DNA from: Cryptomeria japonica
Taxonomy: Eukaryota; Streptophyta; Pinopsida; Cupressales; Cupressaceae
Length of the DNA: 64,000 nt
NCBI RefSeq assembly: GCF_030272615.1
Contig: NC_081410.1
Coordinates: 229,060,915 to 229,124,914 of the forward strand
Direction: 5' to 3'
In this document: one piece after another, positions 1 through 13,216 of the stretch
How the letters are laid out: each line of letters begins with the position of its first letter
Position numbering within the stretch: the stretch's first letter is position 1
Notes under the pieces: model-generated
The model's database searches: none
The model's input: only the letters and a program-made list of their open reading frames with translations
What the model was told of the DNA's origin: nothing
Made by a program: the position numbers and the translations under genes

Positions 1-666
1 ACATGAGGCAAAAGAGAAAAAGTATAATGTTATCATCACAACACAATTAATTCTTTTAAGGAATCTTTTATTTCCCACTTTGAAATTACTCCACATATTC
101 CAAATGACTTGAGGGTGGTAATAGAATATACTGGGGTCATAAAGACCCAATTTATTATGCATGTATAGCCACACCTCCTGTTCACCAACTATCCAATGAA
201 AATACAAGGACCCCTCTTTATCAAAAGTCGTCTTAACCATATTAAAGTCTCTACACAAAATGGAAGTGGTAGGAGACATTAAATTTGCAATCCACCATAA
301 GAGAGCAGATCACTCAACAACATCATTGGGAGAATAAACATCAAAGATCTCAAAAGAACAATTATAAATTGATGTGAGGATCCAAAAAAGTTGCTGAGTA
401 GGATCTAACCCATGATAAATCACATAACAATTTTTTTGTGGTGTAAGAAGGGTTAAAAATCCTCCATGAGTAGCCTCATGATTTGAGGTGAAAACTAGGC
501 CAGTTGGCCAAATAACCTGACATGCTACAAGAAACATGAAATAAGAAATCTTAATTTTATGAACACAAAACACATCAATACCAGAATAATCTTGTTGAGT
601 ATCCTGCATGGAATAATTCTTGTCAAGGTTAGTGAGATCTCAAACATTCTATGAGAGGAAATTCAT
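1..666 (-). pseudogene. LINE (L1-type) endonuclease fragment
   Basis: Read on the minus strand from an ATG at 666, the frame begins MNFLS, then a stop where Trp is expected, as plant LINE ORF2 proteins do. It continues through a degraded QETK-type motif (CVHKIKIS), then a long open stretch (609-310) ending in YSPNDVVE, and after one stop SILCRDFNMVKTTFDKEGSL. That matches the GDFN and following segment of apurinic-type LINE endonucleases, with G replaced by R. The fragment runs off the window edge, so the reverse transcriptase, if present, lies outside. It is interrupted by stops and is not functional. The family assignment is by motif recognition. Confidence 0.7.
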
Positions 667-1231
667 GATTGAAAGTTTCAAGTGCATGTCATCATTGTTC
701 TCAAGAGAGGAGGAATGATTCTCTATCAAGTTTGAAGCCTTTTCAAAACTAGGAAAATGATTCGTTCATTTTTTTAGAATAATCTTGACTTCCTCCATGC
801 ACTTAGAAGGACTACAAGAGTGGAAAAACTATGTAGATGAGCAGATAAAACTAAGGCCAGTTAAGATGTTCATATAAAGTTTCATTGAAGAGAAGTCCCA
901 TTGTAGAATGGTGTGAAACTTATGGTGGCATTTGTGTAGTAGTTGGCTCTTGGGGTTTGTTTAGCATACTACTAGATGAGGCATAATTCCCCTTACAAGT
1001 CATTATCATCCATTTCCCATCTAGTTTAGAAACCTTAGGAGCATGCAGAGGGTCTAAAACCCAAGGAGGGGTCTTAGCCCTTGGAACGACCAATAGAAAA
1101 TTCTTAATTTTATGCTCTAAGAAATAACAATGAAAGCATTTATTTGGATAATTTAGATAGATCAAATGTTGGGTGTGATAAAGAACTCTTATTTGAATAT
1201 CAAACGTGTCTTTTGTAGAAGCAAAGATTGA
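667..1231. other. no gene recognised between LINE fragment and Copia-like LTR
   Basis: An open minus-strand frame exists (1276-920), but it overlaps the primer-binding site of the neighbouring LTR and shows no motif I recognise apart from a lone CFHC. It may be the leader of the Copia-like element whose LTR lies to the right. I see nothing else in this stretch. Confidence 0.35.
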
Positions 1232-1609
1232 GCTCTGATACCACATAGAAGTTGACGATACAAGCACAAAAACCAAGAATCATCTACAAATAGAACTCCT
1301 ATCACACAAAAGAGATCAAGAAAAGATAATTTGCGTCGTAACAACCTAAGAATTTTGCATTATTGCGCATAATATTATTGGAGATTCAATTACAATTAAT
1401 GTGAATCCTTATAAAAGGATGAATGAAACCCTAATGCTAGACTAAATTAGCATGCACCAAGTGTCACAATCATAATTAATGTGACAACTTAAGCTATTAT
1501 TAGCCTAATTTAATAAAAGGAGAAAACACCTAAGTTTAGCTTAAGTGAAAAAGTAATTAAGGACCTAATTAATAAACAATTAGATAAAGTGTTGTAATTA
1601 CTTCAACGC
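1232..1609 (-). repeat. Copia-like LTR with adjacent tRNA-Met primer-binding site, copy 1
   Basis: The stretch is repeated at 4086-4511, sharing long runs such as the block around CCTTATAAAAGGATGAATGAAACCCTAA and the segment from GCTTAAGTGAAAAA to the LTR edge. Plus-strand GCTCTGATACCA (1232-1243) is the reverse complement of the Copia primer-binding site TGGTATCAGAGC, which fixes the element on the minus strand. A TATA-like TTTTATAAGG lies within (minus reading). The LTR start, expected TGTTGGAG, reads CGTTGAAG here. It is therefore a 5' LTR or a recombined remnant; no intact partner was identified. Confidence 0.65.
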
Positions 1610-2349
1610 TCTTTAAGATTAACTCAGGGATAAGTTAAAGAGCTAATATGAAGGCATGCATGAATGAGTCCCATCAATAAAGGCACGATTAGGTACTCAT
1701 GTACAAACTAATGCAAGTCAAACCAATACAACTCTCACATATAGAGAAAAGGAGAAAAACCCAGTGGGAGAAAAATCCTCTCCAAAAGAAAGAAAATACA
1801 ATAAATGCACTAGTGAAAGAAGGAAAGGAGGAGGACTCAATGTGGACCCCTAAGGACTACTTATATCACAATAGTACAATGAATATCCCCCCAAAAGAGG
1901 GAGAAAATGAGGATAGGAATTCCCCCAATAAAGAAGTATCTCCTGTGTCAATGATGAATGCTTGAAGATAGAAAATTATCCACTAACTACAAACAACATT
2001 TCTCCCCTTAGGAAGAAACAAATCTATTGGAGATATGAGAAACTATTCCTATAAACTAGAAGATGCAGGAATCCAAATCCAAACTATGTGTGCCTCTATA
2101 AAATCCTCAAATGTTGTTATGTCCATGATAGATGATGATGTCACAGACCAAACAGGTACATGCTCAATGAATGTACAAGGTAACAAATCAATATGAATGT
2201 ACTCAAAATAATCCTCCAAATCTACAATATGAAACTCCAAAAACAAGGATGTTATGTCTATAAGTAATGAATCTCAAGTAGTTGCGCCTAAAATAATAAT
2301 GTCCTATTGCACTAAATCAATAGGGGCTATGCATGAGCCAATGCCAAGG

Positions 2350-2841
2350 TCACCAAGAATAACAATATGACTGAAATGAGATCTTAATGTGAGGAGAAGG
2401 AACATGAAGATAGGTCTTTGATCCACCAAAACATACAAGACTTGTGATATGATTAAGCTCCTTGAAAGCATCATTATCCAAGGGTATGAAATCTGTATGT
2501 GCAAGGGGAAGAAGATAATATGCTACAAGATACTCTGGGAATGGAGATATATGAGGGTTTCCATGCATCTCGCAAATTATATTTCATAGAGTGTGAGGAC
2601 ACTCAAGGTCCAATATAGCACACAATGTGTCATGATCAACACTATAACAAATCAATCCTACAACATGGTCTATGATATTACCCCAAGTTGATCTACCTTC
2701 TAAAGTGACTTGTTTAGGTATGAGTCCATACAAATAAGGAAAAATATCTAGCCACCTGAGATGTGTTAGGATGCCTTTTTTCCAAGACTCATAATTGCCC
2801 TTTGTCAGGCTTATAACCAAACGATGAATAGAAAAACCCAT
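2350..2841 (-). pseudogene. retroelement gag-like ORF remnant, family uncertain
   Basis: One minus-strand frame from 2841 to 2350 has a single internal stop near 2586-2584. The N-terminal part reads KGNYESWKKGILTHLRWLD and later STWGNIIDHVVGLICYSVDHD. This resembles the opening of Copia-type gag proteins (NY..WK...L), but I could not match further domains. The part after the stop (HGNPHISPFPEYLVAYYL) is unrecognised. It lies between the two Copia-like LTR copies in the same orientation, so a retroelement origin is likely but unproven. Confidence 0.4.
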
Positions 2842-4085
2842 GACACCCCCTCAATTGAAATAATCAAACCCCAACAACCTCAGTAGATGTAAAGCACATC
2901 AAATACAATCCTCTAGTCCCTCTCCAACAAATAGATCCATCCCAAGTGCTCAAACATCTAAGAAGTTGAATAGATAGTGAAAACACAAATATCTGAATAA
3001 ACTATACTTGGGACAAAATCTAGAAGAATGAACTTTAGATCTAGATTAAGCACCCCACCATCTTTCCAATGATGTCTAGTTCTTAAAAAATAGAGCTCAA
3101 ATGTGCAAGATATGCCCCCAAAACTGTAAAAAATGAAATTTTGACTTTAGAGACCTAGTACAAAAAATTAAAGTAGAATCTGACAAAACCACCTGCACTA
3201 CTAGATTGAATACTAAAACTCACTTTTTAATGATATCTCATTTGTGCGATTTTAACCTCGTATGACCAAGTTATGGTCAAAAGACAACACCTAGGTTAAT
3301 TAGGGAAAATATGGCTTGATGATGCATGCACAAGGCATACGTATGGTTAACATCAGCAATAAAATATTTTGGGAATATTCCCCTTTGCTATAAATTTCCC
3401 CTCCTTGCTAAAAAAGGATCTAACAGTATATGCTATTGTTTAGATAGAATATTTTGCAAGGATCGATCAAAATCTTTATTGATATATATTGGCGCACTAG
3501 AATAATCCCTAGTACAACTAACATCAACATTGCTATTGTATACGTACCCTACTGATGTCACATTAGTGTTGGGTACCTACAAATAGTACCTATGATTTTT
3601 TTTTAAATTACTAAAAACAAGTGGTTTTGCAGAAAAATTTAATTTTTTTTAAACCTACATTAATTTTTCTTATTAACAAGTGAATGATGCATGCATTAGG
3701 TGGTATGACTATACATATTTTTGTATAATTGTACAAATTTCTATATGACCAATTTTTTTTGCCCTAATTTCATAGTCATAAATTTTGACAATTTAACGCA
3801 CAATTTTAGGGTTTTTGGGCCTTTTGAGTGCGATGGTGGCTTCTATTTCACTCCAAAGTTCTTAGATTTTTTAGCTACCCCTGGATTTGGCCTCTATTTT
3901 CATACCCGAGCAGTCAAATTGACCCAAAAATTCAACCGCTTGGATTTTAATGAAACAACAATTGATCTTAGGGTTATGGGATACTACTAACACAATGGCA
4001 ACAACTACTTAAGCCTAATGTGCATAGAAAAATTACTCAAGGTTGGATCCATAAAGCATGTGGATAGGAACTTAATAGTTCTAAA
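2842..4085. other. AT-rich sequence without a recognisable gene
   Basis: No long frame, RNA gene or clear repeat boundary was seen. A short plus-strand frame at 3721-3990 has no recognisable motif and is not supported as a gene. Confidence 0.4.
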
Positions 4086-4511
4086 GCTCTGATACCATAT
4101 AGAAGAAAAAATTAAGCTCTAATACCATGTATCTAAGTTGATGATATATTCATAGGAGCCAAGAATCATCTGCAAGAAAAGCACCTATCACACAAAAGCG
4201 ATCAAGAAAAGATGATATGCTTCATAACAATCTACATATTTTGTATTATTGTAAACAAGATTATTGCAAATTCAATTACAATGAATGAATGAATCCTTAT
4301 AAAAGGATGAATGAAACCCTACATGTAAAACCCTAATGCTAGATTAAATTAGCATGTGCCAAGTGTCACAATCATAATGAATGAGACAATTTAAGCTATT
4401 ATTAACCTAATTTAATACAAGGAAAAAATACCTAAGTTCAGCTTAAGTGAAAAACTAATTAAAGGACCTAATTAATAAATAATTAGATAAAGTGTCCTAA
4501 TTACTCCAATA
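4086..4511 (-). repeat. Copia-like LTR with duplicated primer-binding site, copy 2
   Basis: This is the second copy of the LTR at 1232-1609, in the same orientation. Two primer-binding-site complements occur 29 bp apart: GCTCTGATACCA (4086-4097) and GCTCTAATACCA (4115-4126). The outer edge, read on the minus strand, is TATTGGAGTAATTAGGACAC, close to the usual TGTTGGAG start of such LTRs. Because both copies are followed by a primer-binding site, they look like two separate 5' LTRs rather than the two ends of one element. Confidence 0.65.
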
Positions 4512-6237
4512 TCTTTTAGGTCATGAGACAAATCCACTTTGACACAGATCCATTTTTTGGGTCGATCATGATAGAAATGGTTGGGTTCAACACAAATAAC
4601 ATTTCCTAGAAAGGAAGCAATAACTGAAAGAAAATGCTAATATAGCAATAGAAGATCCATAAACTCTAGGTAGATAGGAACACAAAGTTTCTTGTCATTA
4701 GAGACAGGAAATCCTCGAGACCAAGACTGGAATACTAGTAAAGCTGACCTAGCATACCTTTTTAATATTGACTTAAATACAATACAAATAAATTATATTT
4801 GATCATGAATCCTTGATAGCAAAAATAATTTTAAAAATCTTATAAAAATAAAAATAGAGATCTTTTACCAAGCTAGAAACCCACAAACAAGCTAGCATAA
4901 ACCTCAATAATTATAGGACTATACTATAACAATATAGATTATTTTAGTAATAATATGTATCACTATAGAAATGATATTGATTACTACAACAAACTTCATT
5001 ATCTAAAATATTTAAATATTTAATATTACTCATGAAACTTGAACTCCTTCAATCTTCTCAACATATTAGCAATCCTTTGATGAAATTAATCATTTGAAGA
5101 AGAAGGTTTTCATCATTAGGGAGAAAGAAAAACATTGGCTTCAATCTTAGAAATGGGTGTTTGTTCATCAAATAATCAATATTTCATATTTCACTTCTAT
5201 GTCCAACCCTCTTTTTATGAACTCATTGAGCAAAAATAATTGGTTATTATTTTATTTTTCTCTTTTCTCTCTAAAAATTATGTGAAAAGTGTCTAAAAGG
5301 CCTTTTAATAAGATAACAATTTTGACCCCTTTTTGTAATGGCACTTTAATATGTCAACTTTATAACATAATGTTGGACCTTTCTTTTTAAAATAATAATG
5401 AGTTTCCTTTTTCATACGAATCTTTTATGGAACACTTAAAACATCATTTCATCGATTTCCTTAGATCAATCAAGAAATGGGATGACAATCAACCCTTCCC
5501 AAAAAAAATAATTTTCTTCAGCAACACCTTGATCCCAAATCAATATTGAGAATTTGCATTTTCTATGAATAATACTCCCTGTGATATAATTTGCTTCTAT
5601 TGTACCACTATGATATATCTATGAGTTAAATAATTTTTTAACCAAGTGATACTTCGATATTGATCTTACAGAGTGAATCGTCTATAATCCATTGAGATCT
5701 TAAAAAAGTGAAAATTATTCTTGCTTAGTTTGGAAATTAGCTCCTTGATTGAACAATTCTTGAAGTTCTTTATTTGCATGCTTCATTGTTGCAAAAACTT
5801 CTTGTTCTTTTGCATCATAAAGTGCATAATGGGTCCAATTAATCTCAAAAGCGAGTTTCCAATCTTTTCCCCAATTTACATAGATGCATTAAAGGCCTCT
5901 TCTAAAAACTTGATGGCAATACTTATTTATCTTATCAAATGCAAGTATTCTAGTTTCATTATTTCTAATACCTTCTTAACTACTTAAAAATTTGCAAAGT
6001 AGTTGTATGCACAACACTTTCTTCAACTACCGTGTCTCTCTTTTTCTCCTTAATTATCTGGCTCTTTTCAAATTTAGAGTTAGTTGTCCAACAAGCTATA
6101 TTGTGTTATCTAGTTCTACTAGTACTTAGACTTATTTATTTTCTATTATAATTAATTGGTCATCAATTCATGTAGATTTTCTAGCTTCTGCATAACCTCT
6201 TTAAATTGAATTTTATTTACTATTTCTTGGTTGAAAA
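4512..6237. other. AT-rich sequence, no gene recognised
   Basis: Only short frames are present (for example plus 5721-5987) without motifs. No inverted repeats or RNA genes were noticed. Confidence 0.4.
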
Positions 6238-6611
6238 TGTAAGATTCACACAGGGACTCAAACTACCAAGATCACATAAAAAGTAAAGTCTACCTTCCAC
6301 AAGAGAGCATCAGGAAAAATAAATACTTTGCTGCAAAATAAATTTAATATGTGAAATTATAGAAAGAGAGCCTTGCTTATAAAGGTAAGGTTAACAGGTA
6401 GGAATAACTAGGATAATGATAAGTGTCTGAATCATTTGGCATGTGTCAACTAGAGTATATAATCACATGTGTACTAGATAATACAAAGTCCTAAGTAAAT
6501 TTTGCATTTAATCATGCATGAATAGGTCCTAACTAATGATTAGTTAGAGAATATGCTTGATTCACACTACAAAGCAAAACTAGGTAGGAAAAGCCCTTAT
6601 TGACACCAACA
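6238..6611 (-). repeat. 3' LTR of Copia A
   Basis: The minus-strand start TGTTGG at 6611 abuts a polypurine tract at 6612-6620. The other end lies near 6238, by comparison with the copy at 10333-10720. Confidence 0.6.
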
Positions 6612-7539
6612 CCCCCCTTAAGTGCAAGTTAGTGAAAAGTAAATAAATTCAAGAATGCAAAGATGATGTAAATATGATGGGTCATGTTTGCAAGACCAAT
6701 TTAGGTACCCATGTACACATGCAATCTCTCAAAAATAGAGAAAAGAAGAAAACCTAGTAGGACAAAAATTCTCTCCAAAAGAGAGAAAAGATTAAAAAAA
6801 AAACATGAAAAAGTGATGGACGGAGAACTCAAAAAGACCTCCCAAGGATGAAATCCATAATAAATATATACTCATTAGCCCCCCATAGGAGAGATAAAGT
6901 TAGACTATAGATCTCCCCATAATGCAATAGCTCCTATCTAATGATGAATGCTTGGAGACAATTGATAATGTATATAAGCAACATATCTCTGATTGGAAAG
7001 AAACAAGTCCAATGGTGGATTCAAAATAAAATTAATCTCTAAGAAGATATATGAGGGAATAAGTCTCATGATACATTCCTTTGAAAACTAATTAGGTAGC
7101 TCCACACTAGAGTATGCCACAAAAAAATTAGGTGCTACCACAATTAATGAATATGACAAATAATGACCAAGTGGAACATAATAAATAAAAATTTATATAG
7201 ATAAAAATGTGGGGATAATAGTTGTGTTATAAAAATAAATAAAGATTATGGTATATCCCCCAAATATCTAATATGAGACACAAAATAAATCTGAAATACA
7301 TATCAAATATCCATCTCAAAAAGATAAATTTGAAAGAATATGACCACCTTGTTGAATTGAAGTGTTGGAAACCATGACACCATTAAAATATGAAGAATCC
7401 AAAGTTGAATGATATGAAATCTAAGAACAATTCTCAATAGCACCAAGGTTCAAATGACCAAACTTCTTCTTAGAAATACAATTCATAATTGATATGCATG
7501 ACTGTGAATATTAGTTAATGAAATTCCAACATTATCTAG

Positions 7540-7890
7540 ATTAAAATGAAAACAGGAGTACAAGAAAGATGCATTATCATCCTTTCCAATAACAATGATC
7601 TATCTAATCTCCATGTCCCTAGTGATTACAAAGTTGGCTCCATAATGTCTAAATTAATAGATGGGATTAAGATTGGTTGGCAAAGATAGTACACAAAGTA
7701 CATCATTGAAAGTGTCTTCTCTAGTATTAATATAATCTTTACCTCAAACATGCATATATGTGTTGTTACCCATCAAAATGAGTGGAAAAGTACAACGCTC
7801 AAAATAAGAGAACGTACCATGTTATGAAGCCATATAATGAAAGGATCCAAAATAAATAATCCATCTCTTTGACTCATTATGTGCAGATGC
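7540..7890 (-). pseudogene. Copia A protease remnant
   Basis: Minus-strand translation gives ESKRWIIYFGSFHYMAS, a stop, ERCTFPLILMGNNTYMHV and, after another stop, EDTFNDVLCVLSLPTNLN. The spacing matches the Copia aspartic protease region (W..DSG...H, then a MGN/DN motif, then NDVLYVP). The catalytic DSG reads YFGS here and stops interrupt the frame, so it is inactive. Confidence 0.6.
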
Positions 7891-8479
7891 CATGCATTCT
7901 TTACATTTAATTTTTTTCTATCTGATTGGATACTCCAGATATCCATGATAGTGTAAATGATGATGATGATGATGATGAAGGAAATTAAATGTTGTGCTTC
8001 TAAAGAAGTTGTATCAAGTCATCAATCCTTTTTTCATTACACTTATGCTCACCATGTCCCAAATTATTGTAATATGTATTTTGGTCCTCTCCTTATTAGG
8101 TGATTCCCCTTTGGAATAGGAGAAGAACTCACGGGTATTTGTGATGGTGATTAATTATCTTTTCCTTTGTGCTTGAATTCCTTATTATTGTATTTATTTC
8201 CTTTTCTATTTTAAACCTTTTGATTTTTTTGTGCTTGGATTGACTATAAGAGGCTATATTTTGGAATACTTCAAATGTACCCATGTGTATAAACTTGCCT
8301 AAATTTGCTAGAGCGAGTGATATAGAAAACATACCAAGGTGAATACATCTTGAATTTAGTACCAAGAGAATCTATAGTAGCAAAGAATTAAGAAATAAAA
8401 ATAGAATAATAGGGACCAATTTATGTAAGAATGGAAAGAATAAATTGGTTATCCTCTTTCTCAATACTACATTGTTTTA

Positions 8480-8866
8480 ACTATATTTTGCGATAATTGA
8501 GATTGATTAAGAAGTTCTAGATAATATCAAAATTAGTGACATTTAAACCAATTATTTCATTATTCAATTTGAAATGCCTTATTCAATCTTTATTTCCAAA
8601 TATATTCTCTAATGTAGTCCAAATCTCATATGATGTTTTACAAGATTCAACATGGAAATGTAGATCAAGAGAAATTAATAGATATAAAGTTATACAGGCT
8701 TATCTATCCTATCAATCCATTTTCTATTTTCTACAACACGTGTGGGTTTAGGATATGTGCATAATGTGATCCTTTGTAACTTTAATTTAAAAAATAACAT
8801 CTTCATTTGTGACTTCAACTAATTATAATTATATGGAGTAAGAGGATTAATTTTGGGCATATCCAT
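8480..8866 (-). pseudogene. Copia A gag remnant
   Basis: The minus-strand ATG at 8866 opens MDMPKINPLTPYNYN, then, across several stops, LKSQMKMLF, KWIDRIDKPV, SMLNLVKHHMRFG and IYLEIK. These line up with the UBN2-type Copia gag core (W..KM...L, ..A...I, ..YEIW..LE..FG). It is badly degraded and not translatable. Confidence 0.55.
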
Positions 8867-10332
8867 GATCTAAAAATAGAAATTAGGATAGAGGGATAAC
8901 AATATACCCCTCATAATACAAGAAATAAACCCTATTTTTTAAGAAAACAATCCGCTTTTTTGTAAATTTTCAAAATGATAAGTCAAAGTACAAGATATAG
9001 TTTCAAATTGAAATGCTATGCACATGGTAAAAGGTTTATAATATATGCATGTATAAATTTCAAAAGCGTGTTAACATATTTTCAATACTACAAGAATCAT
9101 AAAAATTAGATATCCAAGCCAAAAAAAATTGAGATTGAAGCTAAAAATGATCATTTAACTTCAATAAGAAATTAAATGTGCCAACAACAAAATTTGATTA
9201 TGAGACTTGCATCATTGGAAGGCCCATCTTTCAAACAATATCTTATTTTGAAAAAATATAGCTTTTGGGTGAAAAGTTATGGCTCCCAAAAGAATATATC
9301 CTTTTCAATCCAACAAAGGTCTCCTAGTATTGTTTGGGTAGCGGATCTAGGTGGCGATGTCAATTTTTTTGATTAACAGTGGATATTTGGTTGAGTACCA
9401 CAAATTTATTTCAGCCACTTGGGCAATATTTTTGACATTGTTGGTGTTGAGGTTGGTAGTGGTGTTAAGGAAATGGTGAATTTACATGTATTTCCTTTGT
9501 GTAGGGCCAAATATTAGCCCCTTGGAGATGGACTAGGCCAAGGGATCCATGCTCCTAATGATTGGGTACTAAAAAACTTATGCCGCATTAACCTTTACAA
9601 AAAATTTATTAAAAAAAATATTTTTTTAATCACAAATTATGCCCATCAACGTAGGATGATGTAGGGGTGATACATAGACTATTTAATATTTATAGAATAT
9701 GTCAAATACATTGTGCCAATATCTGCTAATGAGTACAATTTTTTTGAAACTAATACAATGATGCATAGATTGTATGAATCTATATTGTATGCATTTCATA
9801 CTATTGTATCATACAAAATAAAGAAAGAAAGAAAGAAAGAAAGAAAGATTCTTTTATATTCCACGATACTAGGCAGTCTATATATGGGTCCACCGATGGC
9901 TTATAGTAATATGGGACTACCTTTTACTCCTTGTGGGAGACACCTACCTATACTACAAATTAAGTGTACACACCTTACCCCTTGCAACATAGGATTTGAT
10001 ATTGTGACCTCTCTTTCAAGAGCACAAGTTCTCCACCACTAGACCAACTTAGGCTGTATGAAATTTGGCTGCACATACCTTACATCCAGTGGGATTTGAA
10101 CTTGTGGCACTTAAAATTATAAATAAATGAATTTTTCCATATATTCCTTCAAACCCTAAAAATGGTCATTTTTAATTCCAAAATATAGAGTGCTATGTAT
10201 ACAAATATGGGGTTTTTAGCTTTTTAGACTCAATGAAGTGCATTTTTCCTCAAAGTGCACCTAACAAAATCTCCTACTTGATTATCTCCTATATCTAAGA
10301 AGGGTTTTGTATATTGAAGATTTGATTCCATC

Positions 10333-10720
10333 TAAGAGTTATAAAAGGACTCAAGCTCCCATAATCACCTTCAAAATAGAAGATTACCTTGAACATTAGT
10401 GTTGCAAGAGAAAAAATTACTTGATTATGGTGCAAAATGAATTATGATATATGAAAATGTATAATAAGAGCCCTAGTTATAAAGGTAAGGTTGAGAGGTA
10501 GGACTAATTATGATGATTCCATGTGTCTTAATCTTATTACATGTCACAACTAAATGATAATATTAGATGTGTATTCGATACTTCTACAAAGATTCAAAGA
10601 GCCCTTAGTAAATTTAACATGCAAATGTTTGTGTGAATAGGTCCTAACTAATGATTAGCTAGATAATGTGCCTTGTTCACACTCCAAAGGAAAATAAAAT
10701 AAGTAATAGCCATGTGCACA
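10333..10720 (-). repeat. 5' LTR of Copia A
   Basis: Partner of the repeat at 6238-6611. It contains the TATA-like TTATAAAGG block and the shared TCCTAACTAATGATTAGCTAGA segment. The outer end is diverged (TGTGCAC instead of TGTTGGTG). Confidence 0.55.
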
Positions 10721-12192
10721 AAAATATAAAACTCTAATATTTATCTTTACATATAAGTTTTTTTAAGTAGCTCTATAGATAGGAAGAAAATTGTTTGTTA
10801 GTGCATTAAGATCTTCAAGACTTGCTAAGATGCCTTTCATTTTGTGTGAGTTATGTGACAACTAATTTTTTTATGCTACAAATTTCTCTTTGACTGTTTC
10901 TTCATACATAATAATCTGATATGCTCAATTAAATTTTCCTATCTTCACAAGCATCATATGTTTGGTTATCAAGTACCTCCTTCAAATTATCCTCCACATT
11001 ATTTTTAATTTCCTTTCAATCTACTATAGTGGTTGGAATGATAGTACCATGTGTATAAAGAGAAATCAGGTTAAGAAATCAAACCATTGCATGAAATTGA
11101 TCTAAGCTAATCACGAACTTAAATGACATGAAAATCATTCCTACTCTAATCAACAAAACTACTAAAACAAAACATGAATTAAATACAAACCAATGCTTCC
11201 ATAATTCTCCAGTAAACCTCCACTGTTCTTCCTTTCATATCTAATTCTGATATGTCGCTCTCATTATGCAGGTGCAAATATGAAATGGAAGCAAGGATGT
11301 GATATTCAAGATTTACTAGGAACGTGATTATAAGGATAAATGGATTTTGACAAAATAATGATGCTAGTTGCTAGATGGCTAAATGGATTTTGATAGAGTA
11401 ATAATGCATAAAAGTTATCAATCGTTGCTAGATAATTCAACAGAATAAGAATGCTTAGAACTTGATGATTACTAGATGATCAAATAGAGTAAATATGCAT
11501 AAAATTAGATGATTTGAATGGAGAACGATGTCCCAATTTATAGAAAACTCAAGATTCAGTAGACGACCAGGATCAAAATGATTTTTGGTTGATCAAACAA
11601 ACCCAATTGAGCGCATGACAGAGTTGCCATTTGGGAAGGATGAAGATGATGAAGATAAAGTAGAGGAAATGGAAAAAAATAGATTTTCAAAGGTGCATAC
11701 CTCATTTTTGAATTTAAAATTAAAATTTATTAGATATTTTCCAAAAAGATTGATTTTTGAATCCAAGAAAGATATTAGTTTCCCATTTTTTAAAATTAGG
11801 AGGATATTGCGAAGAATTAAAAATTAAGAAAAAGAAGATATTATCCTCATATGAGAGGATAAATAGAGATAATTAATAAATAAAATTTATTAAATAACTC
11901 ATCTCAAAAAAATAGATAAAGATAAATTAATAAATTAAATTTATTATTAATCTATATTTTGGAAGAATATAAATATATTTATTAATTTATTATTCATATT
12001 TATGACTAAATTAATTAAACAAAATGAATTTATTTAATTAATGTGCAAAGGGGACAAACAAATAAATTATGAAATTTATTTATTTAACTTTAGAAGAATT
12101 GTTAGTAAGATAAGGGGGATTAAGGAGAAATAAGTCAAAATGATTACCAGAGACCTGAATTTAGTCAAATTAAGTCAAATTAGGTCAAATTG
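10721..12192. other. AT-rich spacer with short palindromes, no gene
   Basis: Contains several AT palindromes such as ATTTATTAATTTATTA and AAATTAATTAAACAAAATGAATTTATTTAATTAA between about 11870 and 12090. They resemble those in the solo LTR at 13875-14669, so part of this may be LTR debris. The acidic-looking frame at 11585-11827 has no recognisable motif. Confidence 0.4.
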
Positions 12193-13216
12193 GGTAGGAC
12201 CAGGGCATGGCACCTTGGTCCACACTGGGACCATGGCGCCACGCCATGGTCCTCCCTAAATTGGGCCCCTTTTAAACCCATTTTTGCAATTCAAAATTAA
12301 GTGGGATTCCCCTTTCCGTGTCAGCTCATGTCAGAAAATTAGTCAATTTTTCCAATGGGAAAGTATAAAAGGAGGTTTTCCCCTTTCATTTGACATCAAT
12401 CAATTATCAAGAGCACACATATGAGATCAAGCATTCAAGTATTCAAGAGCAATTGAGTATTAATCTGTCTTCCTTCGGGCTTTGAAGCAACAATAAAATG
12501 ATCAAGATTCAAACATTTAAGATGACATTATTCATCCTATTTTGTTGAAGACTTCATAAACCCTAATTCCATGTGGAGGCAAGAAAACTTCACAAGGAGG
12601 TATCATCATTCAATTTTCAGTCATAATTAAACATCTCACTCAAAAGGAGAATCTTCAATTACAATCATTTCAATTATCTTTATTTCGATTTCATGGTTAA
12701 TTCCAAAATAGGGGTTTGACCTAAGGCAAGCCCCTATTCCCAACCTATTTCCCCTCATTTCTATGTGTAAGAAATAAGTATTGGGCTGTAATCTTCAGAA
12801 TAAAATTTATTTATAGAGACGAATCTATCCCCCTTTGGTGTGTGAAAAGTGTAGAGGACCAGAGTGACCACCACCATGGTCCTGACAATTCTAGAGCTTT
12901 TTTGAAGATTAGATTCAACTTGACTTACATTGCTCAGATCTAGGTGCATGCAAAAATCCTACGTCTATAGCTCACTGTTTTCACAGTTTTACCTTCAGTT
13001 TTTAGCACTTTACCTAGTTTCAGCAATTCAATTTACAAAAAAGGAACAAAGCTATTACACAATCAAACCAAATCCATTCAGTATTCAGTCCTTGTTTGAT
13101 TTGTGACTAAATCTAGTGGATTCCCTTTCCTCTTTTGAATGTAATATTTTCCCAAGAGAAAAATTAGTGGTTTTCATCGTCTTGGGGTGGAAACCCTAAA
13201 AAATTTCCCCATTACA
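12193..13216 (+). repeat. 5' LTR of Gypsy B, 5'-truncated
   Basis: Matches 19068-20052 from GGGTAGGACC through to the end CCCCATTACA. It contains a perfect hairpin (12228-12252), a TATA box TATAAAAGG (12364) and the Cap-proximal ATCAATCAATTATCAAGAGC block. The first roughly 160 bp present in the 3' LTR are absent; instead there is TCAAATTAAGTCAAATTAGG-type sequence. Confidence 0.75.
12364..12371 (+). promoter_or_regulatory. LTR TATA box, Gypsy B
   Basis: TATAAAAG lies about 110 bp downstream of the U3 hairpin, at the same relative place as TATATAAA in Gypsy A and TATAAAAG in Gypsy C. Confidence 0.55.

Larger units (their letters stand above)
6238..10720 (-). mobile_element. degenerate Copia element A, minus orientation
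   Basis: Two related repeats of about 375-390 bp (6238-6611 and about 10333-10720) flank this block. They share segments around AGCC..TATAAAGGTAAGGTT and AATAGGTCCTAACTAATGATTAG. Read on the minus strand, the lower repeat begins TGTTGG directly after a purine tract TAAGGGGGG (6620-6612), the arrangement of a polypurine tract and 3' LTR. Near 10335 a degraded primer site TGGAATCAAATC follows the upper LTR. Gag and protease remnants lie between in the correct order. Reverse transcriptase was not found, so a large internal deletion is likely. Confidence 0.65.

Noticed and set aside
1232-4511. Interpretation of the two Copia-like LTRs as the ends of one element
   Set aside because: Both copies are followed by a primer-binding site on the same side, so they behave as two 5' LTRs; no polypurine tract supports a 3' LTR.
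11585-11827. Acidic/basic 80-residue frame
   Set aside because: AT-rich, Lys-rich, no motif, next to LTR-like palindromic sequence.
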